64,000 bases of DNA from Filosporella fistucella (taxonomy: Eukaryota; Ascomycota; Leotiomycetes; Helotiales). The notes below the pieces were generated by a model. It was not told the DNA's origin. It worked only from the letters and a program-made list of their open reading frames with translations, and did not search any database. How positions within the stretch are numbered: the stretch's first letter is position 1; the number at the start of each line of letters is the position of its first letter. The DNA lies in assembly GCA_030077755.1 (NCBI GenBank), contig JAQJZZ010000010.1, positions 4,092,001 to 4,156,000 on the forward strand, read 5' to 3'. This document shows, one piece after another, positions 26,866-38,100 of the stretch. A program made the position numbers and the translations under genes.

Positions 26866-27727
26866 ATGCCTGCGCCGACAGCTTTATTACGGAAACCAGA
26901 GGAGCTGGCTGCCAGTGTCCCCCTTCCATCACAAGGTGCGACGAGCCTCAACTAGACTACTTCAAATACTCATAATTTACAGATCATGATGAGGAGCTGT
27001 TACTAGATGCGCCGGACTTGAATCCAAATGAGCCAGCTGTGATCGACACTGGTGATGTAGAGACCGAAATGCAAATTGACGAGGAAGGCAGACCGAGATT
27101 CAAACCACAAAAGCGAGATGTATGAAGCCAGCACCTGTTGAGATCCGCACGAGCTAAATTTCTATCTAGGAAGCAGCGAGAAGAGTACAAACTCGAAAAG
27201 TTCCAATTCCTCCACACCGTATGACACCTCTTCGAGCGGCATGGCCAAAGATGTACCCTCCACTTGTCGACCATCTCAAGCTACAAGTCCGCATGAACAC
27301 TGCATCAAGAGCGGTAGAGATGCGTACATCGAAATCAACAACAGACTCTGGTGCGCTTCAAAAGGGTGAAGATTTCGTGAAAGCTTTTACCCTTGGCTTC
27401 GATGTTGATGACGCTATCGCTTTACTGAGATTGGACGATCTATACATCGAGACCTTCGAAATCAAGGATGTCAAGACACTCCAAGGAGAACATTTGGGTA
27501 GAGCTATTGGTCGAATAGCAGGTAAGGACGGAAAGACGAAGTTTACCATCGAAAATACAAGCCGGACGAGAGTTGTGTTAGCCGACTCGAAAATCCATAT
27601 CTTGGGAGGCTTCAAAAACATACACATTGCAAGGGAAGCAATTGTGAGTTTGATTCTGGGTAGCCCTCCTGGAAAGGTGTACGGAAATCTACGGACTGTA
27701 GCTTCTAGAATGAAGGAGAGATTTTGA
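26866..27727 (+). CDS. PNO1: Pre-rRNA processing KH protein Pno1/Dim2, 3 exons
   Basis: Ribosome-assembly factor for the 40S subunit that guides 20S pre-rRNA cleavage and recruits the dimethylase. Exons are 26866-26935, 26983-27119 and 27170-27727 (254 aa). The N-terminus is acidic and variable (PDLNPNEPAVIDTGDVE). Highly conserved blocks follow: TRKVPIPPHRMTPLRAAWPK, VDHLKLQVRMN, and the KH-like region with GRIAGKDGKTKFTIEN and ending GSPPGKVYGNLRTVASRMKERF in two parts. A stop in one frame between 27220 and 27222 shows why the 50-bp second intron has to be placed at GAT/GAAGCA. Length matches the family, which is about 230-275 aa. Confidence 0.95.
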
Positions 27728-30700
27728 GTGGTTGAAGTCTGTCAGCATTGCATCTAGTGGCGTCTAAGGGTTTATCATAGTTTGAAAAGCTACGGTCTTG
27801 ATTTGGAGTTCAAGGTCTTGGGTGGATGGATTTCAAAGCACCGCAGCTCTTATAAGATTTCTTTTTCCGAGCATACTAAGTAGTCAATCGAGGTGTTCTT
27901 ACCAACCTGTTCCTTTTGTGCTATTTGTGGATATGAGCATTCACAATGAGTTGTTGACAGAATTATCTTCACTGACTCGAGATCAAGATGTGCACGATCT
28001 ATCATCAAAGCAGGTTCTGAGAGATGTCACCGGCCTAGACGATCTCGAGGTTCCGTATAGAAAGTGACCGAAGGGCGAGCCGTGCATGAAACTAGGTAGA
28101 TACAGTAAATACGGCCTCAAATGTGGTCCATGAAAAATGCAAGTGTCTAATTCAGTCTCTTATTGTATGCCTCCCTAAAACTCATCTCCTTCTGTTCAAC
28201 CTGGAAGACTAGGAGACAGCACCCTCTGTACCAATAGACGGCACGTGTTGATATTCACGTGATACCCCTATCTCGTGCAGGCAGTACAATTTAGTCATGA
28301 AAGGAGTCAATCGATAGACCTGTCAATCGGTTGAATAGGCGTACGAGATGTCTTTCGACGGATAGGATGCCCATAGTAGAGCATCTATAGTACAATCCGT
28401 CTCCCGTGCAGCAACCGTCGGTATCTTGGTCCCCAGCATCCTTGGCCACGAAAATCAGTTCTCACGCCGCTGTACTCTTCCTCCGATCCCTATAAGAATT
28501 GACTGTCTCCAAGGAACAAAGAACCTGTATTGTTAAAGAGAAAGTCAGGATCGCCTTGCTATAGCATGAAGAGCTGCTGCACCGTTCCAGCACCAACATG
28601 TCAGCATGAATATCATCGAGCCAACGACAAACACCAACAGGTCGATCAATTCGAAACTCAATGTGCAGAACCTCCTACCATTTGATACACATAGCCACGT
28701 TGATATGACCTCAATTGCTGGCGTTGGTAATGAGGTCGTGTTGTGGGTTGTCGAATTCCTGCCCTCTTGCCTCGGGTCACACCCTGTCCCGTCTCATTTC
28801 TAACAAAATTCGGGCTGGAAGACAAGATGAATTCATTTACACGTTATATAGGTTCTGATATTATACGAACAACAGTTGGAGGGACTAGTATAGTGCTGGA
28901 GATCTAATGTGTCCTTAAGTTTCAATTATCATCGCGCCAGCGTGTGATGTGATGTTGTCAGATTTGCGACAATGTCAATTTATTTCCCCAGACAAAAATG
29001 TTTCCGTATGGGATACATTTAATGCGGCGATATCTACCTGAGGAAGATTGCCTAATTCTCATGACCTATGTCGGCCGGATCCATTCGTACAGATGTTTCT
29101 AAATCAGTGAAGTGCAAGTTATCATTGATATTGCATCTTGCTGGCAGCTTCATCGTAACGCTTTCATGCACGAACCTCGGCAGCATGCAATTATTGTGAT
29201 ATACTCATTCTGCATCCATCGAAGCAGCGTCCGTCTTGGTGTCGATACTGGTCGTGGTCTGCTTCTCAAGTGTTCCCTTTGCGTATAGTCGTGGTGTAAT
29301 GAGACAATGTCCAACAATAGCAGCTGGCTTGCCAAATTCTCGTCATAAATGTGGCCGAGAGAGTGTTCAATTTTCCACCTTGAACAAGATCATACTTGAT
29401 GGAACTGATTTGTTCTTATTATAATACATTGAAATACCGTCGTGCCCTATACATCTGCCAATTCTGAAGACAAAATACATTGACTTAATCTCTAGGCATC
29501 ATCTGCCCATGATTTCCACAGACTAAAGGTACCAGTGGGGGTTTATAAAGGTGGGATACTTCCAGAAGGTCATTTGTTGTGTTATTGCATTGGAAATTGC
29601 CTACCTGTTTTGGTGTTTCGATTGTCGAGCCATTGAGGTTGGCTAGAGGAGGCTTCCCTCAGATGATGCCTGTTACAAGCCCAGTACATTGCATTTTGCC
29701 AAAGCGGCCGACGGGGTATGAACACTGTGTAAACGCTCGAGAGGCTTCTGTGTGCACTGGAAAAGTCTCCCGCTCATGCATCGTTGAAGGCTGCACATTG
29801 ATGATTCTAAACGGGAAGAACGTCCCGGAGCACCCGCTCATATGCGACTCTATCAAATGTTTCTATATATAATTCTCATTTACCGGTTACTAGTGTACGA
29901 GCGACTGTCTCTCAGGTCATATTTGCTGTACGTAAACCTGAAAAAAATGCAGTGACCGCGGCAAGAACGTATTTTATGCCATAGGCAGGCGAGGCCACAT
30001 GGAGGCACCACTCGCAATCAGGCAAGCGAGCTACCTATTCATCCTTTCTTTAGTAGTTAGTCGGAATGCAAGGATTCAATCCGCATCACATCCGTGCCTA
30101 TCATGCTATCCTAGAACTAACGTGTAGGAAGTTGAAAGTAACCATGCTAGTGACCTCTCCTGGTGAAGAAAGACATCATTTTTCGTGGAACCAGGTACTG
30201 TACCAAGCTACTAAAGTAGACATCTGATTGGAGCTCAGTGAGATTGTGCTCATATCAAGGCACTGTTGAGATTTCCATAAGCAAATTTCTTTGCAGAAGC
30301 ATTGGTATAAACTTGGACTCGTAGATTAAGAGCTTCAGACGCCGTTCTTCTTGCAGCACAGCGGAAAATGGAGGCAGAGATATACATGGTTGAGGAACCC
30401 CGGCGGCACTCTGCGAATCGTTGATTCCTAAGGGAGTCAAAACTTCGTGTGGCTCTGCGTAGGACGACTGGAATCCTATTAGGTCTTACCGGTGGTCTTC
30501 ACTTCAATAACCAACGTAAAGCTATTTCTACAGCAGTCCCCAAATTACGAGGAGGATTTATCTTTCCTATGACTGCATCTTGTCACCCACCCGGCAGAGA
30601 ATATCTCTCGTAGGGTCCAAAGTATGGGACTGACCAGATGTGGCGAACCACATTCTAAACACTTCCACAGAGTTACATAGAGTAGCGGAATAGCAGTGGC

Positions 30701-31699
30701 TGAGATGAACAGTATCTAATCTGACATTGCAAGGGTTTTAGCTCTTTTTGGGCTCTGGGGAGAACTGTATCAGTTCAGATGTGGCCAGATTTGTGGTAAT
30801 AAGTATTTCATAGACATACAAGGAGTGGCGTCCAAACGCCCATCGAGAACAAGCAGGTGAGACTGGCCCACATATCAAGCCACCAAATGACTCTCATCCG
30901 ATAGGCATGAACGGTTCTAGACTTAAGTGGCGGACTCTACCCATCCGTAACTTTGGTGGAAGCTCATAACGCTGTAAGACCCACATCCTACAGCGATAAA
31001 AAAGGCGAGGCGTCTTTTTGCCCACCACTGGGATATGATACACTGCTCCTTATAATTTTTACTGCCGCTGCCACTAACATTGTTATCCTGGCCAGGTCCA
31101 ACAGCAGGGGTTGTCATTTGCAACTCAAATGAATCGCGGGGAATGATCCGGTGCACATTGGTTTTATTCTTGAACTTGAGCTTGAACGTGGACGTTTTTA
31201 TAAGGCAGCCGGACTTCACAATAGACTCTTGTCAACATGACTAACATCGATTCCGAGATTCAATTCGATCGAGTGCATCGTTGGCCCTATTTAATGTTAG
31301 TCTTGTCTATCTTCACACAAATACACAAGTGTAGATGGCAAAATGATACCGAACAGCAGGGGAGATAAGATGTAAAGGTCGACAAGCCCGTTATGGGACT
31401 GTAACCAATATCAAGACCTGATGTTTGAGATGCATTGCCAGTGACAAATGTCCATTGGCAAGTCAGGTATTGCTAGGATGGTGGTCAAAGCTCCTTATAT
31501 ATGGGAGAACAATAATGGGCGATCTACTTCAAGCAAGGGAGCTTCAATCGGTGGCCGTGGTAGCGCCCTATATTTATGATTGGTATTACAAGCAATGGCT
31601 CTTTCAATTGAAATTTATCTAGCCTTTTCGCTCCTGGGCATTCGCTTCAATCGCGAGATTGCTTTATTCAAACCTTGCTTACAACACTGCAGGTAGATA

Positions 31700-32150
31700 T
31701 AAGATCGGTGGACTAGTCCCTATTGTACCTTGTATGAATATAATTTGATTTGGGAAAAGAAGGCCTATGCCCCTTTATATCTTGACGTCATAGTGTTTAG
31801 TTTATCGATCATGGAATTTGCATTACCTTAGGATTTTTGCATATAAGGATACTTTCCCTATTCTAACTAGGTATCTTAAAGCTACTATATAAACCTGCAT
31901 CGAGATTAGAGGACCGGATTTCTTTGATTGCTATCGGCCCCTACTCTTTACGGCTAGCTACTAGGAGAGATTATCCGATATATCTTGTTCTAAAGATGTC
32001 CCTCATCAAAAAATTGCTGCAGTATATATATCAAATAAGAATAACTGACCATTCCAGACTAAAGACGTATAAAAAGTTTTGTATATATTTGACACTTTCA
32101 ATATTTGCGACGAAAATTTGATTAGTATGTATTAACTTCGAGGTATCAAC
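31700..32150. other. AT-rich island, possible RIP-mutated relic
   Basis: This 450-bp stretch is clearly richer in A+T and TpA steps (TATATATA, TATATAAA, TTATCC) than the genes around it and has no coding signal. In filamentous ascomycetes such islands are often remnants of repeats mutated by RIP. I could not identify a parent element, so this is only suggestive. Confidence 0.3.
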
Positions 32151-32285
32151 AGTGTCAACAGGCAATTATGAATCTACTTGGTATTGCGTTAACCACTCCA
32201 TACAGATCGAAATCGATGTCGCTGGATGCCGATAAGGGATGGTGGCGACTTAGCTGCGCCACAGCAGGCCCACACCCATCCAATT

Positions 32286-32302
32286 CCCCCCCCCCCCCCC
32301 CC
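32286..32302 (+). repeat. Homopolymer C17
   Basis: Seventeen consecutive cytosines on the + strand, in a non-coding region. Confidence 0.95.
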
Positions 32303-32832
32303 GGTTCGGTTTCTCCACTTCCTAGACATGCACTTCGTAAATTCCATCTTAAAGGAATCCTGACCTAGACCGGACCCTGAGTTGCCAACCTTTTGTACTC
32401 GACCAAGTAGGGTTTTTGTGACCATGTCATGTCCATGATGCTGAAATAACTAGATATGACATGATCCGAAGATGAATCGCCAGGATTTCGAAAAGTCTCC
32501 GTTGTGCAGCTGACCTGGGAAATAAAACGGTCATTGTTCCTACCAGGTTTGGCTATTTTGTCGTCATTGTACATTGTGAGTAGCCCGTCACACAAATTTG
32601 TCTCAAAAAGGGGGTCCAGTTTCGCCACTTCAAAATCTTTGTACCCCATCTACATACTGTGGAGTAAAGCCTGAAAAAAAAAAACGCCCCATGGATAAGA
32701 CAAAGCTGCTCGAATGTCGGGACACATGGTTGACTCTGTTGTTTGCTGGGCGCAGAATCAAAGCACGGGTTTAGTCGCCCTAGCTGCTGAACATGCTTAG
32801 GAATGGAAATGAGGTAGATAATACTGGTATAT

Positions 32833-32850
32833 TGTACAAGTACTTGTACA
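32833..32850. repeat. Perfect 18-bp palindrome
   Basis: TGTACAAGTACTTGTACA reads the same on both strands. It lies in the gene-poor spacer, inside a wider GTAC-rich patch. It could extrude a cruciform only weakly, having no loop. It could equally be a dimeric protein-binding site or chance. Confidence 0.9.
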
Positions 32851-33201
32851 TACATCAGGTACCTTACCTCCTGGCTATCATCAATTCCTCGGCGCTTGCC
32901 TGCCCTGAATTGGGTGCTGTGGCTTGCGTGGCAAATCAATAGCAGCGATGAATCGCCGGAGCTCGACAGTCGATGAAATCGACGATGCAATATTCTGCAA
33001 CGGAGATCCTCGATGTCATCTGGCAAGATTATCAAGAGAAATGTAACGCCACACAAAGGGGGGCTTCCCGGGATGGTATGCTAGCTGCAGTCTGTAGTAC
33101 CCTCAGTAGCTGTTCCTACACTAGCTTACCTTAGCTACTACATTATTACAAGTACATACCCTCGATATCAACTCTATCTTGGTAGCAGCGAGTAAAAGAA
33201 C

Positions 33202-33423
33202 TTAGGTAGATAGGCTTGGTAGGTAGGTAAGGTAGGCAGAGAGGCAGATAGGCCTACTACGTACCAGGTAGTGCCTCATGCTCTCGGTAAAAACGGCGAG
33301 AGTTAAGCCACGTTGCCACACCACACAACCACACGGCCACACCTCGAGATACACGGCAACATTCCCGTCCAAACTTACTTAGCTAGGTACGTAGGTAGGT
33401 AGGTATATTGATTGTACCTACCG
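33202..33423. repeat. TAGG/GGTA tetranucleotide tracts
   Basis: Two short clusters, 33202-33270 and 33380-33423, are dominated by GGTA/TAGG units (for example GTAGGTAGGTAGGTA). The units are imperfect. Similar CCTA/TAGG patches recur at 33960-34140, 34740 and 57075-57250. Confidence 0.7.
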
Positions 33424-34316
33424 ATGAGCTATGTAAGTATTGAATCTTTTTTTTTTCCTCCTTTCTCGACCTTCTCTTCCCTACCATTTTTCCACCAGCA
33501 ACACAACCTCGAGTTTTCTCTGTAACATCCGAACTTCCTTTGCAGTGCAGAATAGCAAAGTGGCTCGAGAATGGGTGGCATCTGCTTGGCTTTCGCTGGG
33601 CTCCCTCCTCTCCTTCTTCATCTCCATCTCCAGTTCCATTTCCATTTCCATCTCCCGCCCACTCCACCAGCATTTTTGCCACCGCCGCTAAGGACGACCC
33701 TGAATTCCAAAACATCTCGATTTTCCCACTCCTAATGGCTGATGGGTCGATGGGATGTGCCGCACAGCCATACGTTTCTGTACCACCTGCTGCCATCCGA
33801 AACCAACTCGAACTAATTGGTGACATCCGGTGCAGAACGACGACCGAGTGGGAATACCTAGTACTACCCAAGGGAGACCAGACTACTGACCTAGCTGCCT
33901 AGGCACTTGGTGCGCAGCCGGGAAGGAAGGCGAGGAACAACCACCACCACCAACGTAATAATCCTTAACCACATCCCCACCTACTTACTTACATACCCAT
34001 ACCGTACTCGAGTCGTACATGTATACAAGTATGTACTTGTACAGGTACTCCACATATAGACTGACGAGACTGACTAGCTCGACTACTACCTAGGTTGGTA
34101 CGAGTAGACGTAGACGAAGTAGGCGAGGTAGGTACTGTACCAAGTAGACTGATGATTGGCTTTTGCCATTCCATTGGCGTGAAGCCTCTTCCTTCCTGGC
34201 CACATGGAATTTCTCAAATCCCATCCCTATCGTCTGTCCACCCTCCACCCTCCGCCCACCTCACCTCAGTCCGTCTCTCACCCTCGTCAACCCCACTGTG
34301 CCCACCTGCACTCACA

Positions 34317-34396
34317 GGACCCAGACCAGAACCAGAACCAGAACCAGAGCCAGGGCCAGAGCAAGCCAAAGCCACAGCCACAGCCAGAACTAGAAG
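34317..34396 (+). repeat. Degenerate CCAGAA/CCACAG hexamer repeat
   Basis: About 80 bp of imperfect tandem hexamers, CCAGAA grading into CCAGAG, CCAGGG and CCACAG. It is open in more than one frame, giving spurious Gln/Pro- or Arg/Thr-rich ORFs. Confidence 0.8.
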
Positions 34397-34696
34397 CCAG
34401 ACTCACACACAGACTCGCCAGACAGGCGAGGGACACGTCCAAGTCCAAGGAGGTAGTCCATCTTTCCCCTTCTCAGTCTGATCTCTCCGATTCTGTCTCA
34501 ACGCTAGAACGCCTCCCAAGCATCAAGCACCAAGCACCAAGCAAAGTTTGCCATGTGGATAGATACTCTATTCTACAGTATGCTACTCGCTCCCTCTCCG
34601 AATGCTCTACCGCGTATCAAAGAGACTTCGCCACAGCAGACTTCTGCCTCCCCATTCTGCCGTAACCGTCGATAATGCTGCTCCTTCCTTCTTTTC

Positions 34697-34721
34697 CTCT
34701 CTCTCTCTCTTTCTCTCTCTC
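34697..34721 (+). repeat. (CT)n tract
   Basis: Interrupted CT dinucleotide run (CTCTCTCTCTCTTTCTCTCT) within a pyrimidine-rich zone upstream of the YTH gene. CT tracts are frequent near fungal transcription starts. Confidence 0.8.
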
Positions 34722-35983
34722 GTACTCGTGCTCCTCCTACCTACCTACTTTCCCCTCCATAACCTATAGTATCCGCTCTCGCAAGCCTTGCCTTGCCCAT
34801 CCATGTATGCCATGCAGCACAACTCACCTAACATTGTGATTGCGCTTTGCACCCAGACCGGGCCAGACCTAATCCCTACCTACCTACCTTGCCTGCTGCC
34901 AAATTTTCGGACCATCCTTATCCCATCCCAATCCCCATGTAGTGGTGGATGGAGCGTTTCGGCGAGCCCTAGGGCTAGTTGATCAAGTCCCGATTCTGTT
35001 CTCCATCAAGCATCATATGCAGCTTTTTCACGCTTGTCCATTTGGCTCGGATTCCGTCAAGATGTGGATGTCAAAGAAACAATACTAGTAGGCAGTACTC
35101 GACTTCCCGTCTGCATCCCCAACATCCGTCACTTGATTTTCGCCATTCAGTCGTAGTCATCTGTGCTCTGGTTCCTGACGATCATATTGTCACCCTCGCG
35201 ACTCCCGAGAGAACAGACTCAGCCTTTAGACTGCCATAACCGTCTTTCTCGCATGATTTGCTTCTTGCCGTCTGATCGACCTCTTCTCTTCCCTGCCTGG
35301 CCATTTCTTTAAATACACGCAAACGGCAGCTCTAATCACTGCTCGTGCCCGCATTTCCATGGCTTAGGATAACTCTTAAAAACACTGGTGTGTGTCCAAT
35401 CATTCAATCGGACAGAGTATCTAATCCAGCAACTGAAGCACTGACAGCTTATAGCCTTCTCCAGGCCCCCATCGAAAAGCTCCGAGCTTTGTTCTTCCGT
35501 GCCGTTCTCTGAGCTCTTGAGTTCCTTTGTTAGAGCAGGTGTTATCCATCCGTCTTGCTTGTCGATCTTTCAAACTATTTGGGCCATCCCTAACTCACCT
35601 CCTACCATATTCGATATACATACTCTCCCGTCAGCTGCCAGAGCCTATCGACCCCTTTCAACTCTAAACTGCGCCTCCTCCTCATTGCAAGTCTTTCTAA
35701 TTGAGAACCCGATAACTCTTTGCCAGCTTTCAGAGCTTTATTTTTGGTACCTACGGAATTTCACTGTCCCGAGAAAACTTTGCCACCTCCAGATACAGCA
35801 ATTTGGCAGCAATACTACATCTTAAGATTCAGTTTAAAACAATACTGAAAAATCATCAGATCAGGTACAGCTCTCCACTTCCTTTGTTCCGATCAATCCT
35901 CCCGGCTCCTAGGCAGATAGAAGCACAATGGGCAGCCTCTGCTTCTTTTACTCGAAATTATTTGATTACAAGTTGAATTAAAT

Positions 35984-36037
35984 GTACAACCCTTGAATAA
36001 ACATCAGAAGACTAATATGGCTTTTGTTCTCCTCCAG
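35984..36037 (+). other. Probable 5' UTR intron of the YTH gene
   Basis: GTACAACCC at 35984 and CTCCTCCAG ending at 36037 flank a 54-bp interval containing the branch-like GACTAAT. Splicing removes the upstream ATG at 36017. It leaves a leader with an in-frame stop (35963-35965) before the favoured start at 36074. Confidence 0.5.
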
Positions 36038-36073
36038 TTCTGGGGCCAACCCCCTATAATTTACGAAGAGCTC

Positions 36074-38100
36074 ATGGGAGACTCACCAGTGGCACCGCAG
36101 ACAGTCGGTGATCTGTCAAATAACTCACGAGGTGCGAAAGGGAATGTTTCACAACAACTGCCTGCTTCCCAGTATGCAGAAATTGATGCAAGAAACGGGC
36201 AGCAAGGCAACCCTCCTGTGAATATCATGCAGGGTGACTTTCCGAACACGCAGTTCATCCAGCAGCACAATGATCCACATGTACGTCCAGATTCTTTTAA
36301 TATGGCTTCCTTTGGATCCACTCTCCCGGAATATCAACAATATGGGAATTTCCATCAGCGTTACTCTACTGGACCGTCCTCACCACTACAATACCAAGCA
36401 CAGAACCAACAATACTTGACCTCCACCGGTATGAACCCTTCCATGCCTAACATGGCATATGGCGTTCAGTATCAACCTCAGTATCAAGGAGCATATGCTC
36501 CAGGCCATACTTCACCTCAAAATCTACCCGTAGGAGGCAGTCAGTATTATTCGAACCATGGGTACATAGGACAGCAGCAACCGCAGCAACAACAACAACA
36601 GCAGCAACATCCGCCCCCATTCTATGTACAGCCCAATCAATACACAACACAAAACCAGATTTATCCTGGGAGCATCCCTTCCTCGTATGCTGGTAGAGGC
36701 GGCCTTCAATCGGATGGCCGTCTGCCTACTCAACGAGTCAATCACGACTATCTTGGTAGCTCTACAGCAAGCAACGCTCAGGCGAGATCGAATAGTGTTG
36801 GTACGCTTCGGGTTCTCATACAAAAACGTCAATACAATGCTTACTGGCTCTAGCATCAAGCGCGGGTCAATCGTCTGTGGTCAGAGGCCCACCGAGAAAA
36901 CCTCGTCAAAGTGGTAACAAGCATTGCTGTCGCCTTCGACGAGAACGAGACTAACTGCAAAAAATAGGCCATGCTATATGGATTGGTAATCTGCCACCGC
37001 ACACTGACCTGATGAGCCTAGTTCTCCACGTTTGTAAGGAGACTGTGGGCTTGGAGTCGCTCTTCCTAATATCTAAGAGCAATTGTGCCTTTGCAAATTT
37101 CAAGGACGAAGAGAGTTGTGCAACTGCTCAAGCCAAAATACACGATTCGAGGTTTCAGACTGTGAGACTGGTTAGTAGGTTGAGAAGAAGCTCGGTGGGT
37201 GTAGGGTCTGGAGTGTCAATTCCAACCGGACCAGCAGCATTACTGCCGCCCTCGAATGTCTCTGTGGCTCGAGCAGCATCACCAGATGTCGAAGCCACAA
37301 AGATTGCCGAGAACGATGAATCAAAAGATGAAGCAGTTGTTACCGAAGGAGAAGTTCCCAAAGACAAATTCTTCGTCGTTAAAAGTCTTACTGTAGAGGA
37401 CCTCGAGTTAAGCGTTCGAAATGGAATCTGGGCGACACAGGCGCATAACGAAGAAACTCTCAACAAAGCTTACGAGGTAAGAAAGGCAATATCTGGCGAT
37501 CAATCACATGTTTACTAATTGTCGTTGCAGACAGCTGATAATGTTTACTTGGTGTTTTCTGCGAACAAGTCAGGAGAATATTTTGGATATGCGAAAATGG
37601 TTTCCCCAATCAACAACGACCCTGCTGCCGCTATAGAGTTTGCACCCATGGCTCAAACAGTTGAGGACCCTGAATTACCCAAGGCGATTCCCACCCCAGC
37701 TACAGAATTTGCACCTAAGGGTAGGATCATCGATGATTCGGCCAGGGGGACAATTTTCTGGGAGGCAGAACGCGAAGAAACTGATATTTCAGAGGAGGAA
37801 GATGATAATCGCAGCGACCGAAGTGACCACGACACAGAAGATTCTTCCAAAAAGGCGTGGGGAAAGCCTTTCAAAGTGGAATGGGTATCGACAACTCGCC
37901 TGCCGTTTTACAGGACTCGAGGGCTACGCAATCCTTGGAATTCCAACCGGGAGGTCAAGATTGCTCGGGATGGTACGGAACTGGAGACTGCTGTAGGTCG
38001 TAGACTTCTAGGACTGTTTCATCGCCTGCCAAGCCCAGTTCAGCCCAGTGTACAAAGTGGTACCATGCTGTTGATGGGAGGTTATCCGCCAGTGCTATAA
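36074..38100 (+). CDS. RRM + YTH domain RNA-binding protein (candidate m6A reader), 4 exons
   Basis: Predicted reader of N6-methyladenosine in RNA. Exons are 36074-36800, 36854-36913, 36968-37476 and 37531-38100 (621 aa). The N-terminal ~240 residues are Gln/Tyr/Pro-rich and probably disordered, with a poly-Gln run near residue 175. The RRM lies at about 267-335, with RNP2 HAIWIGNLP and RNP1-like SNCAFANF. The YTH domain opens with KFFVVKSLTVEDLELSVRNGIWAT and YLVFSANKSGEYFGYAKMVSPI. It is then interrupted by about 80 residues, much of it acidic, and resumes with WGKPFKVEWVSTTRLPF to GRRLLGLF. The Trp of GIWAT matches one cage position; others need a structure alignment. The start at 36074 is preferred because the upstream ATGs fall in a likely leader intron. 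Confidence 0.9.

Larger units (their letters stand above)
27728..36073. other. 8.3-kb gene-poor spacer
   Basis: No gene could be supported over this distance; every ORF is under about 170 codons and lacks recognisable features or consistent splicing. Contents seen: the PNO1 3' UTR; ordinary-composition sequence without coding signal (28-31.6 kb); an AT-rich island (about 31.7-32.15 kb); a C17 run at 32286; a perfect 18-bp palindrome at 32833; TAGG-rich tracts at 33202-33270 and 33380-33423; a GTAC/TACT-rich patch at 34000-34140; a CCAGAA-type repeat at 34317; a CT tract at 34697; and a pyrimidine-rich leader-like zone from about 34.7 to 36.07 kb before the YTH gene. Confidence 0.6.

Noticed and set aside
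29579..29872. 97-codon Cys-containing ORF in the gene desert
   Set aside because: No signal peptide, motif or splice extension; the opposite strand is open too.
33383..33902. ORFs of 120-162 codons on both strands
   Set aside because: Created by T/C-rich simple sequence; they encode low-complexity Ser/Phe or Gly/Glu runs.
34095..34665. Gln/Pro/Thr-rich ORFs
   Set aside because: Generated by the CCAGAA-type repeat in several frames; no start context or conserved part.
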